Source of the DNA: Akanthomyces muscarius
Taxonomy: Eukaryota > Ascomycota > Sordariomycetes > Hypocreales > Cordycipitaceae
NCBI RefSeq assembly: GCF_028009165.1
Contig: NC_079241.1
Span: 4,216,001-4,280,000 of the forward strand
Reading direction: 5' to 3'
DNA: 64,000 bases
The notes under the pieces were generated by a model. It saw only the letters and a program-made list of their open reading frames with translations, searched no databases and had not been told where the DNA came from. Below are positions 10,060 through 21,944 of this stretch, one piece after another. The position numbers and the translations under genes were made by a program. Position 1 is the first letter of the stretch, and each line of letters begins with the position of its first letter.

Positions 10060-12992
10060 ATGTCCACTGGCGGCGACGAGGCTTCTGCTGCCGCGCCCGG
10101 CTCGCTTTTCCGCATCGCCGATTTGCCAATAGAGACTCAGCGCGAGATTCTCTCTCATGTAAGTCACGGCCCACCACCGACTTCCCGCCGGGCCAACGCT
10201 CAACTCCATCGTCCCAGTGCTCTCAAGCCGACCTCATCTGCGTCGCCCTCGTCTCCAGACATTTCCATGACCTTGCTTCTGCTATCCTGTACCGGGACTT
10301 TCACATCATCTTCCCCGATGATGACGATCTTAGCTTCGATTCCCCCATCGACGGTCTCGCTGGGGGTCTCGATACCTTCACTACTAGCGAGTATGATTAC
10401 TCCAGACATCTTCGGGACCTCTCCATGGACACCTTGAGCTCTGGTCTTAAAGGAGAACGATCCTATCAACCATTTTTGTATTCATCTACCTGCGGCAAGT
10501 TTTTCAACACTCTGCTCTACTTGACTCTCAAGAAAGCACACTTTCTCGAATCCTTTCGGTATGTCTGCAGCTATTGTCGCTCGTCATCATGCATATTCTG
10601 ATAGTGGAACCTGCTACAGTTGGAATGTGCGAGTCGAGCTCAGCCGGCCGGTGTATAGGCGACTGCGAGAGCTAAAATCGCTTCGAACTCTGCACATCCG
10701 CATGCAGGCCGGCGACTCCTACTACTCGAGGCCACCACCTCTTCCTATAAGCTTCCACCAGCACCAATCGCCACCCAGTCCAATTTATGGCCACTCTCAC
10801 TGGTCGAGCACGTCATACCCGCCTATCCAGTCATCTATGGCCTCGCCACATCCTATCTCGCAGAATCTCTCGCAGAACCAACCCCACACCCGATCCAGGT
10901 CTGCTTCCAAGAGCCGGGTTCCAAAGCAGCCGCAGGATGCCGCGAGACTGTCAGGGTTCAGCAACCTTAAATCCTTGGCCGTCCTGGATATTGACGACAT
11001 GAACCTCGTGACAGAGATAGCGGACTCTGTCAAGAATTCGCATTCAACTTTGACAGAGCTAGAGCTGTCTTTATCCCGGGCTCTGGCATCTCAGGCCAGG
11101 AAAGCTTCGCATGAGTCGGACGTTGAGGAATCCACAGATGAAGATTTCCCCAGCGCGACAAACAATCTGCATCCAAGTTTTGCACCAGCTGAACCAGTTC
11201 GAAATTTCAGAGCTCAGGAGGAATGGAAGAAGCAGGAGGCTCTCCTTGGAAAAATTCTTGGCGTCGAGCCCAGTCTTCAGAAGAAGCCTCAGATGAAGCT
11301 GGATGCGTCCAATACCAAAGCTGGAGAGCCTACTAGGGACACCCCTCCGGAAGTGGCGCCAGGTGAAGAGTTCATCACTTCCCTCAAGGGCATTTCATCC
11401 AGATTGTTGACTCTCCAAAACAACCTGACAGAGTTTTCAGCATCCCACCAGGATATACTCAATACAATTGTACAGGCTGCGCGGAAATATGTGGAATCTG
11501 ATATGCCGAGTTGGAAACAAAATCAGGACGAAGAGAAGCAGGCTGATGGTGGAGATGGCAATAACGAACACCGGCCTAGCTCATCTACCGTTTCCGGTTC
11601 TGCTACTACAAATCCCGAAACTTCTGGGAATGCTCTTGTGGTAACTTCGTTGGAAAATCTCAACACACTACCCGTGAGGCAGAAGTTTGGGAACACTTCA
11701 TCTGCAGATGGCAACGTTAAGAGCAATGAGACTGCTGAGGAACTTGCTCGTGACGGTGGCCAGTTGCATCATACAGTCGAATCCGGAGACCTTCTATCTC
11801 CTGCGGAACCTTCTGCTTCTCCAGCAAACACTTATTTATCCGTGGACGACCCTGTCAGGCGTCGTCGTGACGATGTTTCCTCCTTGCGCGATCTTTGCGG
11901 TAGCAATGTGCCCACGAGCAAAGCAAACCAGATGGACGACTATATTCGCAGTACAAGAGGGCTCGCTATCGAAGTGCTGAGAATCGATCTGCTTCCCACC
12001 AAGGCCTCAGTTATTTGCCGAGCATTGAATCTGAGCGTCCTGAAAGAGCTGACTTTGCTCAATGTCGGCAGCCAGGCACCTATTTGGACAGCTCTGGCCA
12101 AAGAAAATGCCGCCAAGCCACTACCTCTTCGCAGTATTTTTACGGACAACGTTTCGACCACCTTTTTGAACTTTGCATCTCGCCTGGAGGAGCTTCACGA
12201 GCTGTTCCTACTCGAGCGCAGCGTCGATCACCTCCCCGCTAGCTTCACACCAAGAGCTTCCGTCACCATTGACCAGATTCGCCGGCTCGTGCTTAAAAAG
12301 CATATCCGTACACTTAAGCGCCTGATGATCAAAGATGAGTCAAAGGAGGCCAATTGGGACGCCAACGAGAAGACTATGATGACGATCTGCGTTCAAGGAT
12401 CAAATTTGGAAGAGCTGGCAGTGAGCATGAACCGTAATGCAGTTGTGAGTACTTGTCCCAGAGTTGAAATATCGACAATCACTAATCCACGTTTAAAAAG
12501 CATATTTTCATGCAGTACTTCCACGAGCTGGTCAACCTACGTGCGATTAATATTCTGCACTTCAAGAACAACGACACTTGTTTATGGGTCGTTCGCGAGA
12601 CGCTGCGCTTCATGGTGGACAACCTCTCGCACTATCCTAAAATGAAGCTCGAGTGGATTGCCATGGAGGATGACCGTGTGGACCGCGTGGTGCGACCGGG
12701 AGAGTCGGAGGACGAGGATTTTTGCAGGCAGCGACTTCCCAGGTCGGAGCAGCCCGTCGACACGGTGCCGTGGGTGGTCACCGATTCTGAGCCGCATCCT
12801 TCTTCTGGCCATGCCAGCGATGCCAGCCTTCCACTGTTCCCGTCAGACGCTCTTGATAGCGACGAGAGCGATGACGAGCTGCCCCATGATGCTGGGTCTC
12901 GGCTGCGTTACACGACGGTTGGTCCCATGCAATTTTACGACGTATGGGGTATCAAAATTTTTGAAAAGGAGATTCGAAGTGGACGATTGTAG
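10060..12992 (+). CDS. F-box domain protein
   Basis: This is probably a substrate receptor of an SCF ubiquitin ligase. Four exons: 10060-10158, 10218-10558, 10620-12444 and 12501-12992, giving about 918 aa; introns are 59, 61 and 56 nt. The F-box spans exons 1-2 (about residues 17-60): FRIADLPIETQREILSHC then LICVALVSRHFHDLA. Leucine-rich stretches such as LRELKSLRTLHIRM and LKELTLLNVGS suggest degenerate LRRs around a long disordered Ser/Gln-rich middle. The C-terminus is acidic (DALDSDESDDELPHD). The last intron has two usable acceptors, 12500 (AAG, 15 nt after an ACTAAT branch site) and 12515 (CAG); I chose 12500 because HIFMQYF continues the conserved-looking helix. The substrate is unknown. 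Confidence 0.85.
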
Positions 12993-13702
12993 TTTTTCTT
13001 CCTTTCTTTGATGTTGCTAATTGCTCTTTGGGTTTGAGGACGTGTTGCCTTCGGCGCAGGCTTTTTGCTTCCTTTTTGCTTCTGCACTGGCTGATCTACG
13101 GGCGATCTGCTCGTTATTGTATTTCCGGGCCTATCTCGCTTGAGCTTGCTGTGGGTAATTTTTGGATGAAACATTGATCTTTATTTTTGAACAAGTTTTT
13201 TGCTACTATAATCTGTTGGATCTGAATATCTCTTGGATCCTGTACCAGCCGCGGCTAAGCTGTGCTTGCCGCCATGTTTAGTTTTATTAAAATTAAGATT
13301 TGCGTCATTCATAATTATGGAAACTTCCGTCCTCACGTGGCAATGCGGCATGCAAGTGAATATAGGTATTCTAATGCGTTCTTTGTTCTTTTTTGTCCAA
13401 TTCATAGTCTAGCGCTCTGCCGTCAGGTGTAGTCCTGACAATCCAGAGATTCCGGCTCTCGCTCGCTCCGCAACCCATATTCCTTCTCCTACTGCCGTCG
13501 CTGTTGGTACACGAATAAGTCATCTACCCAAAAACCCCGCAGGGGTCGTTCTAAGTTCCAAGTGAGTCTCATCCTTGCCCCGGTATCTTCGTTTGTGAAA
13601 GAGGCTCAAGATCCAACAAGAAAGGTCTCGTCAATAAACAAAGGGAAAAAAATAATGTAAAACGGGTAATCAAACAACCATGGGAATCATCCGCATATTT
13701 AT
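12993..13702. other. Convergent intergenic region
   Basis: This 710-bp stretch lies between the 3' ends of the F-box gene and IDH2. It is T-rich at 13000-13210 and A-rich near 13640-13660, consistent with two UTRs and terminators. No gene was seen. Confidence 0.5.
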
Positions 13703-15187
13703 TTACAGTCTGCTGATGATAGCAGAGGCGTACTCGCTGGTCTTGGCCTTGCCGCCGAGATCACCGGTGAGAGCCTTGCCCTCAGCCATGGTCTGGAAGA
13801 TGGCGTTCTCGATCTGAACGGCCTTGTCGGTGAGACCCATGTGACGCAGCATCATGATCGAGGAGAGAAGAAGGGCGGTGGGGTTGGCAAGGCCCTTGCC
13901 AGCAATATCAGGGGCGGAACCGTGGACGGCCTCGAAGATGGAGCACTCGTCACCAATGTTGCCGGAGGGGGTTAGACCAAGACCACCAATCAGACCGGCG
14001 CACATGTCGGACAGAATGTCACCGTACAGGTTGGGCATGACAAGAACCTTGTCGTTGTAAGGGTTGGGGTCGGTAACCATCTTAAGGCAGGTGTTGTCGA
14101 GAAGCTCGGCGTCGAACTCGATAGCAGGGAAGTCCTTGGCGACCTGGCGAGCGACGTTGAGGAAGAGACCGTCGGACATCTTCATGATGGTGGCCTTGTG
14201 AACGACGCGAACCTTGGTGCGGCCAATGGACTGGGCGTGCTGGAAGGCGAAGCGAAGAACGCGCTCGGAGGCCTCGCGGGTGATGAGCTTGATGCTCTGA
14301 ACGACACCATCGACAACGACGTGCTCGATGCCGGAGTATTCACCCTCGGTGTTCTCACGGATCAACACCGTGTCGACGCCGTCGTAGGGGGTCTTGAAGC
14401 CGGCCATGGAGCGGCAGGGACGGAGGTTGGCGAAGAGGTTAAAGGTACGGCGCAGGGTGAGGTTGAGGGAGACGTGGCCCTTGCCGACGGGAGTCTATGG
14501 CAACAACTGTTAGATTCGATGCGCAATTGATGGGCTATGCGACTGCCACAGGCGTGTACGTACAGCAAGAGGTCCCTTGAGAGCGACCTTGTTCTTCTTG
14601 ATGCTCTCAATGGCAGCATCGGGAATGGCGGTCTTGCCATCCTTGATGATGGGGGTAACATCGACGGGCTCCCAAGCAATAGGAATCTGTTAATGCGCGT
14701 TAGCGGATGTGTGTTGTGCATTGATTACGGAAGAACGGGATGAGACTGACCTTGGCAGCGGAGAAGATGTCCTTGACGGACTCGGCAATCTCGGGACCGA
14801 TGCCGTCACCCTCGATCAGGGAGACGAGGTAGTTGCCCTACGTGCAATGTAAGTATGTATGAATTGGGCCGGCCAAGAACCATGGCTCGACCGCCGAGCC
14901 TGTCTGGTACACATCGGCCGGCATTGTCGCGCAGCCTCAAAAGCAGCTTTGCCACAGGTCGAGCCAGGCGCGGAGAAAAGTCGTACCTTGGCATCCTTGG
15001 TGCCCTCGTACTTGGCAACGCGGTCGCCGGTGGTAGAGTAGAATCGCTGGTTCTGGTTGAAAGGCGTGTTAGCAGACCAATACGGTTTTGGTGGTTGGTG
15101 GTTCGTCCTTACAGCAACAGACCAGGTGGCAGCGCGGGGGGCGGCGCGCAGGCATTGCCTGGCGGAAAGAGAGCGAATGGCCAGCAT
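13703..15187 (-). CDS. idh2: NAD-dependent isocitrate dehydrogenase, catalytic subunit 2
   Basis: This mitochondrial TCA-cycle enzyme oxidises isocitrate to 2-oxoglutarate with NAD+ as part of the Idh1/Idh2 hetero-octamer. Five exons (15187-15113, 15052-14987, 14837-14751, 14686-14564, 14494-13703) give 380 aa. Residues 1-25 are Arg/Ala/Ser-rich without acids, a clear mitochondrial presequence. Family signatures follow: [18 protein letters not shown] (substrate binding), NLYGDILSD (metal-binding Asp residues) and [12 protein letters not shown] (NAD-binding region). Similarity to yeast Idh2 rather than Idh1 is clear through the whole C-terminal half. All introns are phase 0. Exon 2 has two tandem acceptors (15053 or 15047), differing by two residues just after the presequence. 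It is divergent from SEC5, 720 bp away. Confidence 0.95.
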
Positions 15188-15907
15188 TGTGAGTGTGGTG
15201 TGATGGGTTGCTGTGTCTAGAGAAGCAGAGAGCAAACCAGACCAGATGCGCAAGACGGAGAAGAAGACAAGTGACGCAAGATGAGAGGATGAAGAGGGAG
15301 GTGTGGACAAAAAAAAATCGCGGCCGTCGATGGTATCTCTGGTAAAGTAGCACCGAGTCGACACGCTTGGCTGCGGCTTGGCCGAGCGCACTAGCCACAC
15401 CTACCGCTACCTGCATTTTTTTTTTTTCCTGCTCCCTGTCTTCGGCCCTTTGCTGGGTTCTGCCTCTGTGTCCGCCGGGGCTCCCTGCTGTTGGCGCGAC
15501 AGTTTAGTGGAACTCCGGCCACCCGACTCGGAGCCGTCGGAAATGCGCCTGAGGATACCGAGACTGCACCAGCCACATGTAACGATGCACCTCCCCAGCC
15601 ACACCCTCTGTCCTGCGGCAGCTGTGGGGTCGTTTGAGCTCCAGGTGGGCTTTGTGGTCATCGCGCGTCGCTGGCCTGTCGCTGTGAGCCTGGCAACTTG
15701 TGATAGCTTCGAGCTGCGACGATTGAACGATATACAAGACCCCAGGTTCGGGAGTATCCTGATTTTACACTACGAATTCCGCGACACTACCAATACAACA
15801 TCCTGCTTCACCAGCCTGTCACTTGCTGCCCGTCACTTGCATGCGCCAAGGGGCCTGTCCCCTGAACGGTCTGCCAGCAGGCACGTCATCGCCGCCCGCA
15901 CATCGCA
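15188..15907. other. Shared promoter region IDH2 / SEC5
   Basis: This 720-bp divergent promoter has a T-run at about 15416-15427 and C/T-rich sequence. No gene is present; open frames here are GC-driven and overlap on both strands. Confidence 0.5.
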
Positions 15908-18900
15908 ATGGCTGATTTCGAGAGGACTGTGCTGGAATTTTACCAGCTTCCATCATCGTATCCGTCCGAATGGCCAGCCGACAAGGATGCCGACGATGCG
16001 GCAACGGACGAAACAGATGCATGGGGCAACAATAAGCGAACATCCCGCTACCAGGCTCTCGAGTCTGCAGTCAATGAGCGTCGCAGTTTTCTGAACGGCG
16101 ACGGAAAGGGAGGGATGAACAATCTCGTACAGCGAGATGAGTCTGATCCCCTTGGTTTCTCAGACAGTGTCGTCCGCAGTCTGAAGAACCTCGGGCTGCC
16201 AGTGCAAGATGATATTCGCCTTCGTATGTATCCAGCAGCTTCCCCAACTAATTTTGTAACCCGATAATTTAGTCTAACCTTCACGCCATAGGGAACCGTT
16301 TTCTTCTTTCCTCGACAACATTCTCGCCAGCTTTATTCCTCTCCCAGATGCACTCGGACGCCGACACACAGAGCCTGTTGCAAGGATTAGATGCCCTCTC
16401 TGCTTCCATCGATCAAAAGTCTGCGTCACTCAAAGTCCTTGTCGAATCCAACTTCGAGCGATTCGTCAAGGCCAAAGCAACCATTGATAATGTCTACAAG
16501 GAAATGAAGTACCGCGGAGAAGACCCGCAGGTGAAGACGCACTCGCGACATGCCAGCCGCAGCAGTTTTCGCAACAGTGGTAGCAAACTTGCCTTTAACA
16601 ACCAATTGGCTTTCCCCGTGTCTGACAACAGAAAGAAGAACGCTTTGACCAAGGAGAGTGAATTTGGAGTTCTCGGTATCAAGGCTCCACTGCTTGACGT
16701 TTCTGCCAAAGCCGAAGAAGTCTGGGGTCCTGCGCTTGGTGGTCGCGAAAAGGAGGAGCATCTCAAAGTTGTCTCAACCCACCTCTCAAAATTCAAAGAG
16801 TATGTCGACTTAAGCGGAACCATTGCGGATAGCATCAAGCGCAAAGACTACGAAAACCTGGTCGAAGGCTACAACCGCGCGCGGACGTTTGCCGACCAGG
16901 CTCGCCACTTGGGCAAGCAACTAAAAGGCGCCACGCCCGACGACACACAATTATATCAAATCCTTCTCGCAGCCCGCATGTGGCATGACGTCAATCGTCA
17001 AGTGGAGTCATTCAAGACTGAAATTTGGAAGAAATTGTCCTCATCTTCATCTCACTCAAAACCGAATGCTGCAGCTGGCCGTGTGCAAGATCAACATATT
17101 GAATTGATTGGCTTGCTTTTGGAGCTTGGCGTCAAGGAAAGCCCAATTTGGGTCTGGCTAATAAGTCGCTATGATCACCTGAAGAGCAAGATCCAAGTGA
17201 CAGGTGAACGGCAAAAGACCGAAATTGAAGTCCTGCGACGACGGTTAGCGGCCAGCGAGAAGCCGACACCCAAGCAAGCCGGCATGTATTTGAATGGCCT
17301 CGGCAGGCAAGCCATTGATCGCAAAGCTCCAGTCAATGACTCGGTTGAAGTTATTGAGCTCTGGGAGAAAATGTACACTTTCCTGAGCAACCTCATCTCC
17401 TCACAAGGCATCATGGGTGAAATTGTCGAGTTTTGGTCGCTTGCTCAGGGTTTTATTGATGGCAGAACTCAGCGCACTCTACCCATCGGCTACAATGGAG
17501 AGTCCCAGGTTCATCACGAGCTATCGAATGAACGTGTCAGCCAACTATCGCAAGGCGCAAGAGAGCTTGTCGAGCAAATAAGAGAGCATATATATGCCTT
17601 CTTTGCTGGGCTTCCGCCTGAAGACATCTCGATTCTTCTATCACCTTTGACTCCCAACCCAAGCACACCAACAGCTAACAGTGGTGGTATTTCTGGTTCC
17701 CTGACGCCGACAGCCTTGCGTGACCCGCGCTTCAATTTTGATCCGAGCAATCCGCCGCCTCCATCTCCTAGTAGGGGAGAGCCGTGGGAGAAGCTTGCAT
17801 TTTGGCCTCCGTGGTCAAACTCGCTCAGTGGAGTACATTACTTGTCCAGAATGCTTGCGCTAGTTGGGTCGGGAGCATCTGAGATGGCTACCATCGCCCC
17901 AGTGGCCGCTGCCAAGGGACCCAACCAGGAGATGGACAGGCTCAAGCTTCTCATCGGTGCTTCTCGAGAGCGATGTGTGACTGCACTCTGTGCAGCATGG
18001 AATCGCGACGCCGAAAACATCAAGTACGTCGAAGATTGGCAGCGTTCTAGTGAAGTGGGCGATGTTACCAGAATGCCTGCCAGCTTTGCTGCATTTGAGG
18101 GGACTCTTCTCACCGGTATGCAAAAGATCCTCTATATTGCGGATGCGACAACAGAGCAAGGCGCGCCGAGCATTGTTCTGCCGCCACCACCGAAGCTGCT
18201 TCAGATGGTTCGAAGCCAATACGTTACCACTCTTTACAAGGCTCTAAGCGGGATGGTGGAGAACGCAGAGCGTTCCCTAAAAAAGCTGGACGAAGAGGAC
18301 TGGTCACAAGCTGCCACAGTGTATACCAGCACTTCATCGGCTGGCAAGAGCACACTGGATGCTGGTGATCGCAACGTCCGAATGCTATTGACTCTCAGCA
18401 ATCTGCAAGCCTTGCGTTCTCAAGTCGTTCCAAGCCTGAACTCACAGTTCGAAAATGCCTTCTCCGTGAAGCTTACGGACGAGTCCAAGACTATCAAAGA
18501 CGTTTTGGGCCAAATTGACGCTCGTCTGTTCCAGTCATACACGAAGCACTCCATCGAAAAGCTTCGTGACATTATCCAAACCGGCCTCGCGTCACCAAGT
18601 TGGGTACCCAAAGCGAACGAGAGACCGTCCACGGCCAAGCCCTACATATACGAGGCCCTGCTGACACTAGTGCTCGTGCACTCCCAAGTGTCTACGACGG
18701 CACCTTCCCTAACGCCCCAAGTCTTGAGCTTCCTGCTGGAACAAACATCACTGCAGCTGCTCGAGACGTTTCGCACGCGGCCCAAGTACACGCTCGAGGC
18801 GCTGATGCAGGCGACGCTCGACGTGGAGTTTGTGGCGCAGACCCTGAGCCACTACACGACAGACCGTGCCTCGGAGCTGCAGAGCCAAATCTATCAGGAG

Positions 18901-19107
18901 CTCGACGGGCGGACGGACAATGACGCACGCGCGCGCCTGCAGAGCGAACTGCCGGAGATGCGCAACGTGCTCAAGAAGCTGCGCGAAAATAGCAAAAACG
19001 AGTTTGCCTGTTTCAAGAAGCCCAAGAGGGCCGCGGCAGGGACAGCAACGGCCACCGCGACGAAGCAGGACGGATACAGCAGTGCGGGTAGCGCGACGGC
19101 AGGCTAG
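15908..19107 (+). CDS. sec5: Exocyst complex subunit Sec5
   Basis: Sec5 is one of the eight exocyst subunits that tether secretory vesicles at growing hyphal tips and septa. Exons 15908-16223 and 16292-19107 are joined by a 68-nt phase-1 intron (GTATGT...CATAG), giving 1043 aa. The conserved N-terminal block begins at the splice junction (RNRFLLSSTTFSPALFL) and continues with a helical segment ending KATIDNVYKEMKYRG, the hallmark of the Sec5 family. A Ser/Pro-rich insert lies around residues 550-600 and the C-terminal third is helical. The tail (about the last 25 residues) is a low-complexity Ala/Thr stretch. The start ATG at 15908 is followed by DPLGFSDSVV, another family motif, so the N-terminus is probably right. 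The 3' end is convergent with the zinc-finger gene. Confidence 0.93.
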
Positions 19108-19512
19108 AGGATCTATTCTCGACGCTGACTACTCTGTTTCCTTTGACTTTTATTTTGATTATTGGCGGTTTATTTAATATCGTTGTTCCCATAGCAGGGC
19201 TTTTGGGCATTGGTCTCGGACATTGACATTCAGCGGACGTACAAATAGGAAGGATCGAAAACGGCAATCCGGTAGAAGTAGAGCAGAAAACCAATACGAC
19301 GGAATGAAACGTATCACGACTTTTTTACATGCAACGAACGAAATTGTCCCCACACATTGCTGGAACTGTAGGCCATTGTTTGGAACCAAGTTACAAAGTA
19401 ATCTTTGAAGCTGGCTAGTAGAGTATAGAGAGGTTCATACATCATTATTTTTTGGTTGCCCAATACTTTTTCGCTATCCGTATAACGCCGGGGCCATCCA
19501 TCTTTGCTTAGT

Positions 19513-19531
19513 CCCCCCCCCCCCCCCCCCC
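19513..19531 (+). repeat. Poly-C tract (19 C)
   Basis: An uninterrupted run of 19 C on the + strand (G on the other strand), in the 3' flank of two convergent genes. It may form a G-rich structure in the transcript of the leftward gene. Length is prone to sequencing error. Confidence 0.85.
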
Positions 19532-19601
19532 ATCCTTGTGTAGTGTGTCTGTGAAAGACGTTTTTTTCTGAAATGTTGAAAACGTCCAAGCAGAATCACG
19601 C

Positions 19602-19624
19602 AAAAAAAAAAAAAAAAAAAAAAA
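19602..19624 (+). repeat. Poly-A tract (23 A)
   Basis: An uninterrupted run of 23 A, 70 bp after the poly-C tract. On the minus strand it is a T-run in the 3' flank of the zinc-finger gene. It could be a retroposition scar, but no element is attached to it. Confidence 0.85.
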
Positions 19625-19844
19625 CAATCGCTTTTCATGGCTTCATCGTCGTCCCCCCTGTTCCCCTTTCCCCTTGAAGAATGGTTGGTGCTTTTTTTAT
19701 GCAGGTGAGTTTGGGAGGAGAAGATGAGAACAAAACATGAGTTCCAGAGAACGAGAGTCTGCGGGAGAGAACTGAGATCCCTTTTGCCGCGATTCAATCG
19801 AGTCGTCTATAGTCCCACTCTGTCAGTATGGCGAGAACGGGGTT

Positions 19845-21944
19845 TTATCGAGTCTTGGGGGGGAACGTACACTCCAAATCAAGTTTTTCAAAGTAGGCGA
19901 CAATGGCAGGGTCCTGGCCCTGCGCGGCGGCAAGCTTGCCATTGTCATCGCGCATCGTCTGCGGCAGCGCCTTGCGGATGGCGAGCAGCATCTTGAGCAG
20001 GCCGGCGAGGTTGCCGCCCTGCTGGGCAAAGACGCTGGGGTCGCGCTCGAGCGGCCAGCCGGGGCGGAGGTGGTCCTGCTCCCAGGCCTTGAACGCCCAT
20101 GTCGACTTTTCCACGCAGGTGAGGAAGATGAGCGCCGTGAGGAACATTCGGAAGCCGACTTTGGTCTTGCTATCGGTGAGCAGGCGGTCCATGTGGTTAA
20201 GGAGGCTCTTGGAGGTGCCGTTAGCCTTGCGCTCGGCCGCGGCGTTGAGCTGCATGCAAATCATAGTGTAAATGTCAGCGTCGTTTTCGTTTTGCGCCTC
20301 GTTGATCCAGCGCGCCTCAATGTTCTCCTCGGCGGGACGCTCCAGAATCGTCCACTGTCTCTCGCGATCGATGCTCTCAACGAGACCCCACAGCTCGAGC
20401 GCCTTGCTCAAGAGGTCGTCTTCCTCGATGCCTTGCTGCTCCAGAGCAGTCTCCAGCGTGATGCGGGTGAATTTAGAAGGCTCTCGTTCGATAAACAGGG
20501 GCAGGACGTCACGCATGTAGGACTCGATTTTACTGGGAATGTCCTCTGTATCCTGGTCAATCATGATTGCTTGCCGGAATGGTTCCGTGCTGTTTCTGGT
20601 TTCGGCCTGGCTCTCGCTTGGCTCGAGAAGCGCCTCCATTGTGCCGAGGACAATGCGCTTCTCTGCTTCTGGGAAATGAGAGACTTCAATCACGCTTCCG
20701 TTGTTGGTGAGTTGCAATTGCTCTTTGAGAAGATTGATGCGGTTCTGAGACAGCACCACTTGGACTCCCGCTGAGTACAGATCAAGCTGCTCATGCAGTC
20801 GCGTGCGAACACAGCCTGTCCGCCACACACGAGGGGCCAGAACTTTTCTGCACGTATCGCACGGGTTTCCTTTTCCACAGTTCTTGCGAAGAATACGACA
20901 TCGAATGCAGGCACCGATTTTTCGAACCTCTTGCACCTCTTTCCGACGTGCTGGGGTGAACCTGGATCGGGAATGGCGAGGCCTGCCCAGTATCGAGGCA
21001 TCACTAGTGTCCATACGCACGCCGCCCCGATTGAGAGGCGCTGGCGGTGTCTGATGCTCCGCCAGAAGCGGGACAGCGGCAGTAGCCGTGAGGTAAGTCA
21101 TTTCGCCCCAAGGCTGGGCGATGTTGGCGTCATTTGCAGCCGGTGGGGAGACGTCGATCATGGGGTTGGACTCGGCAGCAGGAGGCGTGGCGGGAGCGTC
21201 TTCTTCGGCGTTGACTAATTGAGGATCGAGGAATGAAGGGTTCAGACGAGCTGCTGCTGCAACGGCGACAGAAATGTTGGACGCGTCGGGAGAGGAGTCA
21301 GTCGCAGGCAAGAGTGCCTGCAACCTCTCCTCAGCCGACAGCTCCACACCATTTGACGACACGTGAGGAACATCCAAGTTGAAGTCGATTTTGGAGACAT
21401 TCGCAGGGTCGGATTCGGGTTCGTGGGTGGCCCGCTTGCCATTGGCTGAGGACGTGTTGCGATCTTCGTAGCCGGCTGGCGGGTTGTCGAGGGTGAACTG
21501 CTCTTGTAGCTCGAATCTGCCATTCACATGCGCATTATCTGCGGTGGTGGTAGCATCTTGTCCTTTGGGTGGCACGCGGTTGTTCTCATTAAGATCAACC
21601 TGGCGAGAGGCTTCAGCCAAAGTCTCCAAGGCACTCCATTCCGCCGGCAAAACATTGGAGGGGACGGGGCGCGCGCCCCTAGGAGCATTTCCGTTATTCT
21701 GTCGTTCGGCAGCAGCAGCGCGAGCGCTGGTGATGCCGTGAAGCTCAAGGCAGGCGCGCATGCGATCCGAGTCGGAAATGGCAGGGCATTTCTTGGTGAT
21801 GTGATTCGTCAGGCTGTCGATTCGGCCTTTTGGGAAGTTTTCGCCACATCGTTTGCAGGTGTGTTGATAGCGGTTACTGTTGTCGTTGAGTTTGGCCCCG
21901 CGGACAAAGTATTCGAGGATAAGCGGATTGGGCTTTCGTCCCAT
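19845..21944 (-). CDS. Putative regulator with BED-like and Zn2Cys6 fingers
   Basis: Single exon, 699 aa from the ATG at 21944, which has a good context (GTCGCCATGG); the frame is open to an earlier ATG at 22064 that would add 40 low-complexity residues. Two separate zinc-binding motifs are visible. The first is at residues 30-53 (Cys30, Cys33, His48, Cys53; C-X2-C-X14-H-X4-C), preceded by MGRKPNPLILEYF, as in BED-type fingers. The second begins at Cys346 (C-X2-C-X6-C-X5-C-X2-C-X12-C), a zinc cluster with an unusually long last spacing. The middle (60-330) is disordered and Asn/Ala/Pro-rich; the C-terminal 250 residues are helical without a recognised fungal-specific transcription-factor domain. 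It is presumably a nuclear DNA-binding regulator; its target genes are unknown. Confidence 0.8.
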   Translation of the reverse strand: MGRKPNPLILEYFVRGAKLNDNSNRYQHTCKRCGENFPKGRIDSLTNHITKKCPAISDSDRMRACLELHGITSARAAAAERQNNGNAPRGARPVPSNVLPAEWSALETLAEASRQVDLNENNRVPPKGQDATTTADNAHVNGRFELQEQFTLDNPPAGYEDRNTSSANGKRATHEPESDPANVSKIDFNLDVPHVSSNGVELSAEERLQALLPATDSSPDASNISVAVAAAARLNPSFLDPQLVNAEEDAPATPPAAESNPMIDVSPPAANDANIAQPWGEMTYLTATAAVPLLAEHQTPPAPLNRGGVRMDTSDASILGRPRHSRSRFTPARRKEVQEVRKIGACIRCRILRKNCGKGNPCDTCRKVLAPRVWRTGCVRTRLHEQLDLYSAGVQVVLSQNRINLLKEQLQLTNNGSVIEVSHFPEAEKRIVLGTMEALLEPSESQAETRNSTEPFRQAIMIDQDTEDIPSKIESYMRDVLPLFIEREPSKFTRITLETALEQQGIEEDDLLSKALELWGLVESIDRERQWTILERPAEENIEARWINEAQNENDADIYTMICMQLNAAAERKANGTSKSLLNHMDRLLTDSKTKVGFRMFLTALIFLTCVEKSTWAFKAWEQDHLRPGWPLERDPSVFAQQGGNLAGLLKMLLAIRKALPQTMRDDNGKLAAAQGQDPAIVAYFEKLDLECTFPPKTR

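Larger units (their letters stand above)
19108..19844. other. Convergent intergenic region with homopolymer runs
   Basis: This 737-bp stretch lies between the 3' ends of SEC5 and the BED/zinc-cluster gene. Apart from two long homopolymer tracts (separate entries) nothing gene-like is seen. Confidence 0.5.
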
